A stretch of 64,000 nucleotides of DNA, from positions 8,744,779 through 8,808,778 of the forward strand of contig OY986971.1 of assembly GCA_963920575.1 (NCBI GenBank), read 5' to 3'. Origin of the DNA: Narthecium ossifragum. Its lineage: Eukaryota; Streptophyta; Magnoliopsida; Dioscoreales; Nartheciaceae. A program made the translations under genes and the position numbers. This document shows, piece by piece, positions 33,600 through 46,758 of this stretch (within the stretch, counting starts at the first letter, position 1; every line of letters begins with the position of its first letter). The notes below the pieces were generated by a model. The model did not search any database. It saw only the letters and a program-made list of their open reading frames with translations, and was not told the origin of the DNA.

Positions 33600-34672
33600 A
33601 AGGTTGGGTAACAAAAAAAAGACGAAAAAAAACAGGATAGGCCAGGGCTCAAAAGCTCTGAGACCGCCGAGCCCAAAATGCTACCTCATGAGAAGAGGAG
33701 TTTTGTTCACGGGGCATATGAACAAAACACGAGGGAATCGATTGGGAGGACTCCCGCCAGATAGATCTAGGAATTACCTCCATTTCCCGGGCTAGGCAAA
33801 CCGGCCATTAATGTAACCAATAGCCAGGAGGGAATTTGATTCCACCAGGAGACCTGCAAGGTCGTGCCGTTGAGCTTCCACAATACCTCCTCTGATGGCC
33901 ATCAGCTCCGCCTGCACAAACGGACCCAGCGTTCCCATTAGCAGCCCGCGTACGTCCTAGCCGGAACCCGACCACGATCAAAGAAAAAAACAACACCCAA
34001 GCCCATTAGGCCGTTGTTGAAGGAAGCATCATTGCAAAGGTGCTGGCGGGGGAGGTGCAGTTGAAGCATCCACCAACGAGGAGTGTTTAGGACGGAGCGT
34101 CAGCCTAAACTCCTTTACCTGACGCATGATCAACAATACCAGTTGTCGCAGTGACGATCTTAGATTTAAAAAATCAATGCATTCCGCTCCTTCCATAGCC
34201 ACAAGAGGGAGTAACTCACCACAGTTTTCCAATCACCAGGACCTCTTCTTACTAAAGTCGACAGTGACAACCAGCAGCCCACAATCATCTACAAAATAGG
34301 GGATGAGCCTGCCTTGCGCCAGAAAGTTCCAGACCTCCAGCGCAAAGGGGCATTCGAAGAACAAGAGATATGCACCCCGACATCTGGCATACATTGAATC
34401 TTGAATACCTCCAAAGCTTCGCAGCTAGGAAGCGGTTGGGATTTTGCCATGGAAGAGCTTCCAAAGGAAGAAGATCACACCCGAGGACCAGACGGGCACT
34501 TCCACAAGCCGAGCCATCCAGCGCTCTACTCCTCTCACACTCATCGCTAGCTGGGCGCGCTTGGTAATGATCAAGGAATAGATAGCGGAAGAAAAAATCA
34601 GACCATTACTGTTAAGAGCCTAGGAGGCGCTATCATGTCCAAGAGCCCCGCCCAGACTCAGCTGAAGGATCG
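33600..34672 (-). pseudogene. LINE ORF2 C-terminus: zf-RVT region and RNase H
   Basis: Minus-strand reading from 34672: a region containing CPFALEVWNFL (zf-RVT type), then LLWLWKERNALIF, then the RNase H domain with NDASFNNGLMGLGVV and AELMAIRGGIVEAQ and LLVESNSLLAIGY. In this domain the catalytic acidic residue of the VESDS motif is asparagine (ESNS), and frames change several times, so activity is lost. The RNase H tail removes RNA from the LINE RNA-DNA hybrid in many plant L1 elements. 33600-33800 is 3' UTR. Confidence 0.8.
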
Positions 34673-36870
34673 TGTCACACCTCGACCCAGAACACCCATC
34701 CGGTCCGGAGCGTGAGGGTTCCTAATCTATTCAATCCACCTGTGACACATTTATTATAAAATAACACATCTATATTAAACAATTGATCTGGGTAAAAATG
34801 ATTATATCTAATATAATTCAAAATTTTGGTACAACTGAACCTCAAATATCATATAAAACTATCTCAAAATCATTACAAAAGGAAATTATACATTTATCAT
34901 CCAAAAACGGAAAACTGGACCCCAAGTCCTCAAACGCCTCCAGAAGTCAACGCGCCACCAAAAGCTGATCCGCTAGTAGTTACGGAACCGCTGGCGCTTG
35001 CACCTACAAACGCAGCCCAGGTAGGAGTAAGCAATAAGCTCAGCATGATTCTATACTACGTCACTCAGAAGAAAAGGGAACTACAACTGTGCCATCTCCC
35101 TCTGCCAAGCTTAAGGTGTGGCTAACTACATTAACATAAAAGTAAACCACGACAATGATCACACTCGACTCTGAGTGCTCCTCGAGGTGTGCCCAACATG
35201 GATTTCATTGCATCTCCAATGCAACCGAACCCCAATACTGGTGAGAAACCACCCCAAGGAGTAACAATATTTAAACACCCTTAAGACTTGACACAAGAGA
35301 AACGACACGACTTTTAAACCTAAAACATTATAAGCTGTAGCCAGCTAAACAATTACCTTGATAAAGAAATGATTACAGTAAAAATCTCGCCCTAAACCTT
35401 ACCACCCAGCCTCGGTCCTAAGGCTAGATTCGAGCTGTCCAAGCCCTCAGATCAGCGATCAACCCATCGCCCACGTCCTAGCCTAATGCTTCTAATGCAA
35501 TCAAATGCATGTAATGTTTAGACACAAATACAGAAGTATGACCATGCAACAGTATGCCAAATAATATACAAGTCTGGGGGTAGCCCACAGCATGCCAAAA
35601 TGGCATACATAGCAATGGTCTAAGAAAAGTAAAGATATTTATTCTACACATCCCAAGAGTTGTAGCCCCCTTGGTTGACCCACATGCCACACACAGGGCC
35701 TACGCATATATAATAACATATAATAATGAAAAGCTCGATTTAACAAATTAAAGCAAACGAACTACTACTAACTTCGAAAAATCATAACCTTCGATCTAGC
35801 ATCCAATTGTTGTGAAACTTGATATTCCCACTCAATGACATACCCCGAATCTCATATCCAAAGATCGGATCAATCAGATAAAGAAAAACCACTTAATTTC
35901 ACAAATTAAACTGAATGCTCTGTTCTGCACAGCCCAACCATTTAATTCACAATGAATCGTACATAAATCTAAAACTGTGAAACTAGTTGAAATAGAAATA
36001 TATCTCCGATATCTACAACTTCTATGTTGAAGATTAACTGAGATCATGCATGTAGAAGCCGAAAAAGAAGCTAGAAGATAGCTATTTCTGCTAGAACAGA
36101 AATCCGCGAATAAATCAAGGAAAAACCCACTTAAATATAGTTTAAATCCAACCAAAATCCAATCAAGCTTCAAAGAGATATTAATCATGTCTAGGATAAC
36201 CATCTAGCATAGATTAATCAGCTAATCTAGCAACGAAACAACCAAGAACACCTAATCAAGCCTAAAGTCAAGAATCCTATCTAACTACGCAAATCCATGA
36301 GTAATCCTCGATTAATCCGTGTAGGCAAGCCCTTGATGTGTTCCTCTCCTTGCCACCGACCTTCCCAAACCTCTAGATTGAGCTCTCCTCGCGGATCAAA
36401 GGAATAGTGAAGAGAAGAGAAGAAAAAGAGAAAACAGAGGCGGTCTGCGGGTTCTTATAGGACTGAGTCCGATCAGTCGCTCCGGGAGCGACCGATCGGA
36501 CTAGGTTGGTTTGCGTCCTTATCCTGGACACGTCAAAGGCAGTGCCGACCTGGAATCCAACCGATCACTCACTGGAGCGATGGATTGGTTTGGGCTAACA
36601 GTTGTCCTGAAGACATCTTACGCGCGCCCAAACTCCGATCTTTCGATCTCAAGTTCACCTAAGGTTCTAACAAGTAAAATAATCAATCAAAGGGCTGTGT
36701 GAGCACTATGTGGGTGTGAAATCAACCGCCAAGGTGCAATTTAGCAAATTGCTTTTGAGGTCCACAATCAACAATGCAATCAAACAGATCGCGCTCGACA
36801 CGGGAACAGGCCAACAAGGCACAACCCCGACCTACGCGGTCGAGCAAGATTAGAGGAATAGGTCCTCACA
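34673..36870 (-). mobile_element. Solo LTR, chromovirus-type family, minus orientation
   Basis: On the plus strand it begins TGTCACACCTCGACCC and ends GGTCCTCACA, the reverse complement of the family ends. Flanked by GATCG at 34668-34672 and 36871-36875. 2198 bp with no internal region. It splits the LINE between the RT thumb and the zinc-knuckle region. Confidence 0.9.
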
Positions 36871-36875
36871 GATCG

Positions 36876-37948
36876 CCTTTATGATATCCTTGGAGAACAG
36901 CGTATAGATCTTCGATGAAGCCCAAGACCCATATTCAAGCATGCATGAGATCTCCCACAGAGCCATTGTCGACAACAAGATCGAGGTGAGACGGTGCAGG
37001 GCAGAGCGCTCGGAGAGCAGACAGAACCATAATTCTTTGAGAATACTTACCTTGCTATGTGGGGCAGGATGCCATCGACGGGTCGGGGGGATATCCCTTG
37101 CAGCTCAACAGATCTGACACCAATGACAAGAGCTTCTTGCAGGGACTGAACCAAACAACATATAGCCATCCCACTCGTACTTGGATCTGGTGATACGGGC
37201 CTAGATAGATTGCGGCTGGAGCATCAAATCAGCGGCTCTCTTACGTTGTACAGCTTGCTGCCATGCCTCAAACTTCCTCAAACCCAGCCACCCTCTTCCT
37301 TAGGTGAGCATATGTGATTCCAAGCCACCCTGCTAGCCGAGGCCTTCTTCCCTTCCCATAAGAAATTCCTGGAAATAAACTCTAGCAAATTGATAATGTA
37401 CTGCGGAACCTCAGTTGGAAGGAAGAAATGTATAGGGGTCGCCGGGAGCACCGATTTGATCGAAGTCACCCTCCTGGCACCAGCAAGCTTAAGCCCATTC
37501 TAAATGTTCAGCTTCGATTGAAGTGCTTTGAAGAGATCATTAAATGCTGAGGCTTTAAGCTTCCCTCCATCAACATGTAGCCCTAAGTACCTGAACTTCT
37601 CCCATGTCTCCGCCACCCGTAACAGATGACAAATGCTTCGGCAACGATTCTTGTCCAAGCAGGGGGGAGTCAAATTGTAGTCTTGAATGGATTCATCTCA
37701 AGGCCCGATATCTTATAGAAATGATCCAGCACCACACGAGTCTGGAGGGCCGCCTCTGGTGCCGCCATTGTGAGGAGGAGACAATCATCGGCGAACAAGA
37801 GATGTGATAACACCTCCGGATTTGCATAGAATTTGACTCCCTTTAGCCCTCCCCATGCCTTGATCATTCAAAACAGGACTTCTTGCACCAGAAGGAAGAG
37901 ATAAGGCGAAAGAGGGTCTCATTGAGAGAGACTCTTTCTGTTGGCCGG
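36876..37948 (-). pseudogene. LINE reverse transcriptase, catalytic and C-terminal part
   Basis: Minus-strand reading from about 37930: SLSQ then a stop in place of the GLRQG glycine, then DPLSPYLF, a second stop, and LLFADDCLLL with the catalytic FADD (37670-37867). Next come SVLPATPIHFFLP and FLWEGKK...SRVAWNHICSPKEEGGW (37278-37469), then a degraded thumb with ARITRSKYEW. These are the usual landmarks of plant L1-type RT and its downstream region. The catalytic aspartates survive, but stops and shifts break the frame. The upstream part of the domain is at 56222-56464. Confidence 0.85.
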
Positions 37949-38051
37949 ATGGGCTACAGGCCCAGGCAACATCTCCCTTTGATTCACCCCTGTTGTTGGG
38001 TTGGAAGCCTAGGGCAGGGTGTGGGCTCTTGGCCTTCCCATCTGTGGCGCA

Positions 38052-39266
38052 TGATAAGGCATTAAATATTTATAATTAATTTCCTTAAATTACCTTTGTT
38101 AGGCCTAGAGTGTTTGTATTTGATAGTTTATTAATTGATTTCAAGTTTAATGAAGAATAAAGCTAGAAACTACAGAAGAAGGTTAATATGCTAGAAATAC
38201 GCTACTTTGTCAACTGTTCGGAGAATATTCGCCAGATATTCTTCATAAGTCAAAATATTCTAAAATTGGGAGGACATCTAGGAAATATCAAGACGTACAA
38301 CTTTCATGTTGGACACTGTCCAAGACACATGATGGATTAATATCAGTTTTGAAGAATATAAAGATATACAGATGCTGAAAACTAGTCCTAATCTACATCT
38401 TTTTTGTTGGACACGTATTCAGATTATGGACGGATTGGACCCAGTTGCGACCGAAAAAGGCTGTCAGGATTGGGTCAGGAAATCCGAGCTGTATTAAGAG
38501 TCCAACTCAACCAAAACCCTAGTTTTTGGAGTTCCCTTATATATATGGTTATTTAATCCGAATTTTGGGCCTTTCTTTTGGACAATTTTTGAGGGAGAAA
38601 AGAGAATACGGAGATGTAGCGTGGATCCCAATCATTCTTAATCGAATCTATGGCAACCATCTCTAAGATAAGTAGCTAAATTTTATACTTGGGATCTCAT
38701 GAAGCTTTAGTGTAGCTTTTCTGTATTTTTCTATTTTGATACTTGTATTTCTTTCTGGACATGATCTTATAGATATGTTTTTAATGATAATGGAGATATT
38801 TTATGCTTAGTGACGATAGGTTGTGCTAAGGTTACCCCGAAGACAATCTATGCTAATCGAAGATAAAATATGCATTTGGAAAACACTCACCTTATTTTAG
38901 GGATTTATGTAACCTTACGAAGCTGTGAATCTATAATGTCTAGATAAGAAAACAAGAGAATAATGGAAGTGAAACTAAAGTGGATTGAGTAATCCCCAGG
39001 TTTTCTCTCATTAATATATTTCAATCTTTTTAATTTCTTTCTTAATTAGTTTTAATTAATAAGTTTCCAAAACCCAAATCAATTCTTTTTTGCTTTAGGA
39101 TTAGAGTCTTGAGAGTTAATTTTGGTTTCTTCTTAGTGTTCTATGTGGTTCGACCCCGTATTTCATCACTATTTTACCCCATCGTTTAGTATATTGAATA
39201 AAGATGTATAAATTTTATACTTCATTGATTTTGCATCTGATTTAATGACGCGTTTGGAAGCGATCA
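38052..39266 (+). repeat. 5' LTR of the large Athila-like element
   Basis: 1215 bp, TGATAAGGCATTAAA ... AGCGATCA. Shorter than its partner (1404 bp), and related to the 1441-bp LTRs at 8163 and 13740. Confidence 0.85.
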
Positions 39267-39271
39267 ATTTT

Positions 39272-39287
39272 TGGCCCCGTTGCGGGG
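39272..39287 (+). promoter_or_regulatory. Primer-binding site, degenerate tRNA-Asp type
   Basis: TGGCCCCGTTGCGGGG differs from the intact site at 9609 by one substitution and one missing base. Confidence 0.65.
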
Positions 39288-39621
39288 CAATAATCTTTTG
39301 ATTTTCAATGGAGTATCGATTTAATTTTCTTTTAACTCTTTTTCCGAGTATAGTTAGATTTTAATTTTTAATTACTTTATTTTACACTTTTTAGGATTTT
39401 TTTGACAATTTTCTGGAATTTTTGCAACAGGGGAACGATTTTACTTTGAAGCATATTGACGGTCGACCGCCACATCGTCCGCTGAATCGACCGTCGTGCT
39501 CTACGATATCCACAGTCGACCATCTCATCGACCACTGGATCAACCATGAGCCTCTATCACGAAAAAAGCTTGTCAGGGTCAATACGACGATCTACTGTCG
39601 CTTCTCCAAGTAAGGTTGTAT

Positions 39622-42094
39622 TGTGAGGACCTGCCCCTCTATCCCTGTGGCTCGTTGTAGACCGCAAGGGCAATTTGGTAAATTGTGCCTTGTTGGTTTG
39701 TTTCACACCCGCGTGTGCACACACTGGCCTTGTCTGTGTTTGTGTTTGTTTAGAATGGCTAGGTGAACCCGGGATCGAAAGATCCGGGCTTGGGCTTGAG
39801 TTCTTGCCCAAGTTTAGCTTTCATCACACAAATGATCGATCCTCTATGGCTAAGGGATCGATCCTCTTCGTGCCAGAAAGCCTTGTGAATCGTCACAAGG
39901 GATCGAACCTCTTCGTGCCAGAAAGCCTTGTGAATCGGCATGAAGGATCGATCCTCCCTTGAGGAAGGATCGATCATTCATAGGTCGGTTGGTTTTCTGC
40001 TTCGCGAGGACGGCCACCGACGGCCGTCGTTCTCCCCTGTCAGAGGGGGAGGACTTTCTCCTCCCCTCCCCCAACTTTTTTTCCCTCTTTCCTGGCTTTC
40101 CCCTCCCCCTTTCCCCTCTTTTCTTCCCCTCCTCTTCCTCCTTCTCCTCTCTTTCTTCTTCCTCCTTTCTTCTTCTCCTGAGAGCTCTGTTCTTCCCCTG
40201 TTCCGGCAGCCGAGCTTTCCTACCTCCGTTCTCCCTCCTCCGACCACCAAATTGGGTGTTCTTTGGCTCGTTGGATTCGTGACAACAAGAGGAAGATCCC
40301 TGAAGTGGTTTGGAGGCTTGTTGGTGATCAAATCGCGGGGAATCAGCCGAGGAAAGCGCAGCTAGGTAGGGTTATACCTACTGTGTTCATTTCGGGTTTT
40401 CTTGAGATCTAGCCGTTGGATCTTGTTGATCCTTGCTTTGTTGGTTTCCTTATGTCTTGTAGAATAACTGATTCAAGTTTCATATTAATCAGTTGAGATT
40501 TGAGTAGGTTTTATGCAAGATTAGTCTCGGATTTCTGGTTTTCTGCTGTTCTTGAGAAACAGCCGGCTTGCGGCGAGTTTTCCGGCCGACGAGTACATGA
40601 TCTTGGCTTTTCATAAACATAAGAGTTGTAGAACTATTCGTTATCTTTCCATTGCATCTTGTTTCGTAATTTTCCTATTTTTCTACGATTTCTTGTGAAT
40701 TGTTTACTGGAGGGCTGCGTTGCAGCAATTAATGGGTAAGTTAGTTTGATTAACGATTTTGATTAGCGTTTTCCCGTTAATCCAACCGTTGGATATGTTG
40801 GATATGTTGATCATGCTTTTTCCCGTTAACGATTTTGATGAATTTTGGATATGTTGATCATGCTTTATACACCTACTGGTGGCTAAGTTGGATCTTGAAT
40901 CCGACGTCGTTTGGACGTCGGATCGACGGGATCAATTAGCCCCTAAGTAGTGGTTTTGGGTGTTTGAATATAATATTATATTTTGAAATATAATATTATA
41001 TTGTTTACTGTTCATCAACGGTTTTCGGGGTTGCTTCCCGTTGCAGGAGTCCGCGGTCGACGGTCGCGGTACCGTCGTAATGCCGGGACCCGCTGCGGAT
41101 CGGCTGGCAGCGGTTGGTAGTACTGCTGCAGCGATCCAGTAGACTTATATGATGCTTGACATACTATTGCATGCCTTTCTTATTATCTGTGTATGCCATA
41201 GCATGCATTGTTGTTGTGTGCATTAGTTGCATTGGTTAGGGCGTGGGTGATCTTTGGGTCGCCGTCCCGAGGCTGGAAGCTCGGACTTAGCCCTAGGATC
41301 GGGGTTGGGTGGCTTGGACCCGGTTTGAATTGTAGTGTCCAGTCGATTCGATGATAGGCTTAGATGACTGGTACACTTGTGGCTTGATGTTTGTAGAGGT
41401 CGTGTCGGCCTTGAGTCGGAGGCTGAGGTGTAGCCGGTGTCCCACTGTGCTGACCTTTGGCGTCGCCAGTGTTTGTTGAGCTTACTGAGTGCCGTCCCTG
41501 GGTCTCAGGGACAGTGTCCCACTGTGCTGACCTTTGGTGTCGCCAGTGTTTGTTGAGCTTATTGAGTGCCGTCCCTGGGCCTCAAGGACACGCGGTGGGG
41601 TTATGGGACCCCTGTATACACCCAGATCCTACTCAAGGGCGACACTGTTGCGTTCTCCTCTTCCTTCTATGAGTCGTAGCATAGATCCCTACTGAGCTTA
41701 GTGCTCACACCTACCCGGGCTGCGTTTTGCAGGTGCAGACGACGGTTCTTCTTCTTTGGCCCCTACCGGGCAGTTGGTTGGCGGTGCGGCGGCGCCAGGT
41801 GGAGTCTGAGAGGTGGCGATCTTTATTGCTTTTATCCTATGTTAGTTAGTCTCCTGCGGGAGTATATTGTATTTTGAATCTACCCCTCTCCGAGGTTTTG
41901 TATATTAACATTTGAGTTTTAAATCTGTGGTTCGAGGCTTGAATATAATATTGTTTTTCTTGAGGGTGCTTTTGGTGAATTTCTAGGGAGACCAATAGGT
42001 TAGAGGGAACCCTCGCCAGCTTTGTTTTCCGCGTTTGCAGGTTCCGGTTCGCGTTGCCCGGCCCGGTTGGGCTTTCGCGGGTCGGGGCGCGACA
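39622..42094 (+). mobile_element. Solo LTR, chromovirus-type family, in the leader of the Athila-like element
   Basis: TGTGAGGACC ... GGGTCGGGGCGCGACA, 2473 bp, flanked by TGTAT at 39617-39621 and 42095-42099. It carries a GGATCGATCC cluster at 39830-39985, part of which is a 52-bp tandem repeat containing TTCGTGCCAGAAAGCCTTGTG. A pyrimidine-rich leader-like tract follows (40030-40250), whose long open frames are composition artefacts. Confidence 0.92.
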
Positions 42095-42262
42095 TGTATA
42101 GTCCACGGTCGACCGTGAGATCGACTGCGAGCACAGATAGGTTAGCTTTCATGCTTCAAAACTTTTCATTTCTCTCCTTGTTTTCCGGATTTTGTCGTCT
42201 CTTCCGAATATTATGTTTTCTTTTTCTCCTTTTGTTGTGATCTTGCATGCAAGGAGGATGAT

Positions 42263-43990
42263 CCCTGAATAACCCGCTGGAACCTTTGGATCTCGAAATA
42301 GAGGCCACACTTCGAACGGTTAGAACCTTAGGATAGAAATCTTTAAGTAATTACCAAGAAGCAATAAGTAACTTGCAATCTTTAATAGCTGAAAGCGAGG
42401 AACATGTCATTGATTCTAATGTTAATATGAATGGGGGTGGAAATAATAACAATAATTGAGAAGTCCTAATTAGGAATCACTTCCTACCTGGACCTTATAC
42501 CTATGCTTCTTGTATTAACACACCTACCATTAATGCCACTCATTATGAGATTAAGCCTAACTGGATTACAACTTTACCTTCTTTCTATGGTTGTGAAAAG
42601 GAGGATCCTTATGGAGACATTGCTAGCTTTCTTGAAATCCTTTTCATGTTCAAACTTTAGCATTTTAATGATGATGCCTTTAGACTTAAGCTTTTCCCTT
42701 TTTCTTCGAAAGGCAAGGCTAAACATTGGCTCCAAACTTTAGCTCCAAATTTGATTTCAACATAGGATCAACTTCAGGATGCTTTCCTTAAAAAATATTT
42801 CCCTATCATTAAAACTCAAAATTATCGAAACATGATTGTTTCTTTTAAGCAAAATGAAGATGAGATATTTCATTAAGCTTGGGAAAGATTTAAGGATCTT
42901 CTTAGAGAATGTCCCCATCATGAGGTACCTGAGTGGCAGTTAGCCCATTCATTTTATAATGGTCTTAATGATCGTTATAGGATGATGGTTGAAGCTTGCT
43001 GCAGAGGTCTTGTTCTTAGTAAGCAATGAACTGGTCTTTGGGAAATGTATGACAACCTTTTTGAAAATTCACAACACAATGCCTCAGTTTTTAGGAGTCG
43101 GTCTACCACTGTTCGTAATTCTTGGGGAATTCATGAAAAATCTGAATTCCAAAGTCTCTCCGCACAAATAGCTCTCCTAACTAAGGATTTAAAATAGTTA
43201 AAAACAGGTCAAACTCTGACTCAACAGTTGCATCACACTTCCTCTAAGACCTGTGCCCTTTGTCTTAGCTCTGATCATCATATCACTGATTGTCACTTGG
43301 CTCCCAATTTCCCTGACTTATCAGGAATAAGCTAAAGCAAATTATGGTTTTTCTAAACTTCAAAATTACCCTTATTCTAATACTTATAATCCAGGTTGGA
43401 GAAATCATCCTAATTTTAGTTGGAAGTCACAACAGTTAAGTAACTTTTAAGGACAAAACGATACAGTTAATCCTTATGTTTTCAAATACCCACCTAAAAC
43501 ATCTGCACATCCAAATCCTGGGTACCTTCCACAACCAAATTCAACCCCTCTATCCCAAACCACCTCTGAATATACTTTGAGTTCCATCCTTTCAGCCATA
43601 AATGAAAATTTTAGTGAAATGAGACGTGATCTAAAAAGTAATATTTTCAAATTGCAAAATATTGTGTCTAGAATAGAAAACCAATTTAATTCTAATAGCC
43701 AATCTATTGCTAAACTTGAGAATTCATTGGGCCAACTCTCTAACACTATAGCCAAAAGAGAGGACAGACACTTGCCAAATAAACCTGTCACCAACCCGAG
43801 AGGCCAGCACTATATAGAAAGCCAAAACTTTGATAGTGCCAAAGCCGTTGTGACCCTTAGAAGTGGCAAAACAATAGATAATCAAATAGGTGAACCCGTC
43901 AGTCTTGATGATCAAACACCCGATCCGACGATCAATCGTCCATCCCAAGATGATCCTTATTTTTACCTGATAGTTGCCCATCTGATTCCA
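42263..43990 (+). pseudogene. Athila gag
   Basis: The frame around 42480 reads the gag core (WITTLPSFYGCEKEDPY, then FPFSSKGKAKHWLQTL, then HSFYNGLNDRYRMMVEA). A CCHC-like knuckle CALCLSSDHHITDC follows near 43250. The Asn/Pro-rich stretch YNPGWRNHPNFSW, a coiled coil, and the closing ITLRSGK-like motif (VVTLRSGK, about 43850) are characteristic of Athila-lineage gag. At least eight stops and several frame changes are present. Gag would form the particle that encloses the RNA. The segment from 43577 is the longest open part. Confidence 0.85.
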
Positions 43991-44059
43991 GAGAGTCTGA
44001 TCCAGCTAAATCTATTCCTAAAGTGCCTTTTCTTGCAGCCCTTAAGGATCCTTCTTCAA

Positions 44060-44655
44060 CGATAAAATCCCAAAAAACTGCTGAAGAAATCCTTGAGGCT
44101 TTTAAGCAAGTCAATATCAACATAGCTTTGCTTGACGCCATTAGATAGATTCCTTCTTATGCCAGGTTTCTTAAGGATTTGTGTACCTATAAACACTAGG
44201 CTAAATCCAAAGTATCTAAAAATATTTTTCTTACTGAACAAGTCAGTTCAATTTTGAAATATGATACACCTCCTAATCTAAAAGATCTTGGTACCCCTAC
44301 CGTAGCTTGTTGTATAGAAGACTATCATATAGATGGTTCCCTACTTGACTTAGATGCCAGTGTAAACCTTATGCCTTACAACCTTTACAAGGAATTTGGG
44401 ATGGGAGAACTTAAGGAGACATCGGTAATTTGCAATTAGCTGATAGATAAATTAATACACCGAGAGGTATCTTAGAGGATGTTTTAGTTAAAGTGGACAA
44501 TTTCTTCTTTCATGTTGACTTTGTTGTATTGGATACGGAACCTGCTGTCCACTGCAAAAAGACCGTATCTATTATCTTAGGACAACCTTTTTTGGCCACA
44601 ATAAATGCCTGCATAAATTGTCGAATTGGTGTTATGTATGTTTCGTTTTGACATA
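44060..44655 (+). pseudogene. Athila aspartic protease region
   Basis: It begins with a linker (AEEILEAFKQVNINIALLDAI, in frame with a stop) and IPSYARFLKDLC, both typical of the Athila protease lead-in. The protease itself (44254-44439) has the active site as LDLDASVNLMPY, where the family has DLGAS, so the glycine next to the catalytic aspartate is replaced. Further on, VDFVVLDTEP and ILGQPFLATINA (about 44510-44610) lie in a shifted frame. The enzyme would be inactive from the active-site change alone. Protein-cutting is its role in the family. Confidence 0.82.
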
Positions 44656-45119
44656 TGCATTTGAAATTGAATATTTTCAAAACTGCATGTTTGCCTGAGC
44701 ATGATGATGATGAATGCTTCAATGTTGATACTTTGACTGACTGTGTTGACGCTCAATCACGTGCCATGATTTCTGATGAATTATCTAATATTTTGCACGA
44801 TTATGACTCTTATAATGATGACGATGTTATGTTAGAAATTGCTCAATCGATAGATGACATTGACACATACATCTCAGATATACTGATCGATAGGCCAGAC
44901 GGCCGATCAATCGGGCTGGATACAACGGAGATTGAATCTGTTTCTTGGATGGTTGAACCCCTTCCACGTCTCTCTTCTACTCTTGCACCTTTTTCACTGG
45001 AAGCACCACCTGATTTAGAATTAAAACCACTGCCTAAAACGCTAAAATATGTTTTTCTAGAATCAGAGTCCTCTCTTCCTGTTATAGAAGTTTTGAAACA
45101 TCATAGGAAAGCCATATGA

Positions 45120-45810
45120 TCGTCAGTGGTTGATTTGAAAGGCATTGACCCTTCAATTTGCATGCATAAGATTCATCTTGAGGATGAATCTAAAACTATT
45201 AGGGAAATGCAACACCACCTTAATGTTAATATGAAAGAGGTGGTGAAGAAAGAAGTGGTGAAACTTCTTGATGGCGGTATTATTTACCCAATTTCTTATA
45301 GCCAGTGGGTCAGCCCTACACAAGTAGTTCCTAAGAAATTGAGCTTAATAGTTGTAGAAAATGAGAACGGTGATCATATCTCGATGCGCCAGACAACGGG
45401 ATGGCATGTTTGCATTGATTATAGAAAACTAAATGCTTTGACTAGGAAAGATCATTTTCTGTTACCTTTTATTGATCAAATCTTCCTGGCCAGAGTTATT
45501 ATTGTTTTCTAGATGGATATTCAGGGTATAACCATGTGGCAGTCGATCCTGAAGATCAAGAGAAGACTACTTTTACATGCCTCTTTGGTACTTTTGCTTA
45601 CCCCAGGATGCCTTTTGGTCTTTGTAATGAACTTTTCAAAGGTGTATGACGGCCATCTTCTCTGATATGATTGATAAATTCATAGAAGTCTTCATGGATG
45701 ATTTTTTTGTATTTGAAAATTCTTATGAATATTGTCTAGATAATCTTTCTGAGTTGATACTAACTTAATTCTGAGTTGAAAAAAGAGTCATTGTATGGTT
45801 TAGGAAGGAA
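45120..45810 (+). pseudogene. Athila reverse transcriptase
   Basis: The frame starting near 45126 contains KEVVKLLDGGIIYPIS and VCIDYRKLNALTRKDHFLLPFIDQ. It stops at 45512; a shifted frame continues with FLDGYSGYNHVAVDPEDQ and FAYPRMPFGLCN. A third frame carries the catalytic F-M-D-D (45691-45702), the usual F/Y-x-D-D of Ty3 RT. Two frameshifts and a terminal decay show loss of function. The catalytic aspartates themselves are intact. Confidence 0.88.
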
Positions 45811-45959
45811 TTGTTTTAGGTCACATTGTGTCTAAACGAGGTATAGAGGTTGATAGGGCTAAAGTTGAGTTAATTGTCAAATTACCTCCACCTTCATATG
45901 TGCGTCAAATTCGTTCTTTTCTAGGTCATGATGGATTCTACCGTCGATTCATCAAAGAT

Positions 45960-46758
45960 TTTTCCAAAATTTTATGACCCTTGTGTGAATTACTGTCCAA
46001 AGATGTTCCTTTTGTCTTCAATAATGCATGTTTCACGGCTTTTAAAACTATCCATGATTTATTGTCTACCGCACCTATAGTTCATGCTCATGACTACTCT
46101 TTACCTTTTGAACTTATGTGCGATACTTCTGATTCTGCCATAAGAGCTGTTTTAGGACAACTAGTAAACAAAATCCCACATGTGATTTACTATGCTAGTC
46201 AGCTCTCTAAATCTCAATTGAATTATACAAATACTGAGAAGGAATTATTAGCCGTAATATTTGCATTTGAAAAGTTCCGTCCCTACCTCCTGGGTTCCAA
46301 AATCCTTAACTATACTGATCATGCCGCTCTGTGATATCTTTTAGCTGAAAAGGATGCCAAACCTAGACTGATTCGATTGATCTTGCTTTTACAAGAATTT
46401 GATCTAGAGATTAGGAATAAAAAAGGCTCAAAAAATGTAGTCGCTGATCACTTATCTCGCCTTCCTTTGGAACATATTCTTGATCACACTCATGTTAATA
46501 CTTTCTTTTTAGAAGAGCATCTCTTTCAGGTGACTCATCTTTCACAACCTTGGTATGAACACATAGTGAATTATCTTGTTTCAAGCAACCTTCCCGACTC
46601 ATGGTCTAAAAATGCTAAAGATAGGTTATTTTCTCAAATTAAATATTATATTTGGGAAGACCCTGAGTTATTTAAACACTATTCTGATCAGGTCATTAGA
46701 AGATGTGTGCCTGAGTCAGAAGTTCATGACATTCTCACTTTCTGTAATACCCATGTAT
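45960..46758 (+). pseudogene. Athila RNase H and integrase N-terminus
   Basis: RNase H landmarks: ELMCDTSDSAIRAVLGQ, YASQLSKSQLNYTNTEKELLAV, FAFEKFRPYLLGSK, and YTDHAAL with a TGA replacing the next residue (46333-46335). The frame then reads [15 protein letters not shown] and enters the start of integrase ([22 protein letters not shown]) before a TGA at 46758-46760. The zinc finger is incomplete. About 75-80 residues, up to just before the ILVAVDYVSKW position and including the first catalytic aspartate, are missing between here and 52037, in addition to the insertion. Confidence 0.87.

Noticed and set aside
39940..40365. Open frames of 100-180 codons in GC/pyrimidine-rich parts of chromovirus-type LTRs (also 49841-50305, 50059-50259, 58116-58693, 21854-22242)
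   Set aside because: They overlap on both strands, consist of low-complexity Ser/Pro/Phe or Arg/Glu/Gly, and recur at the same position in each LTR copy, so composition explains them.
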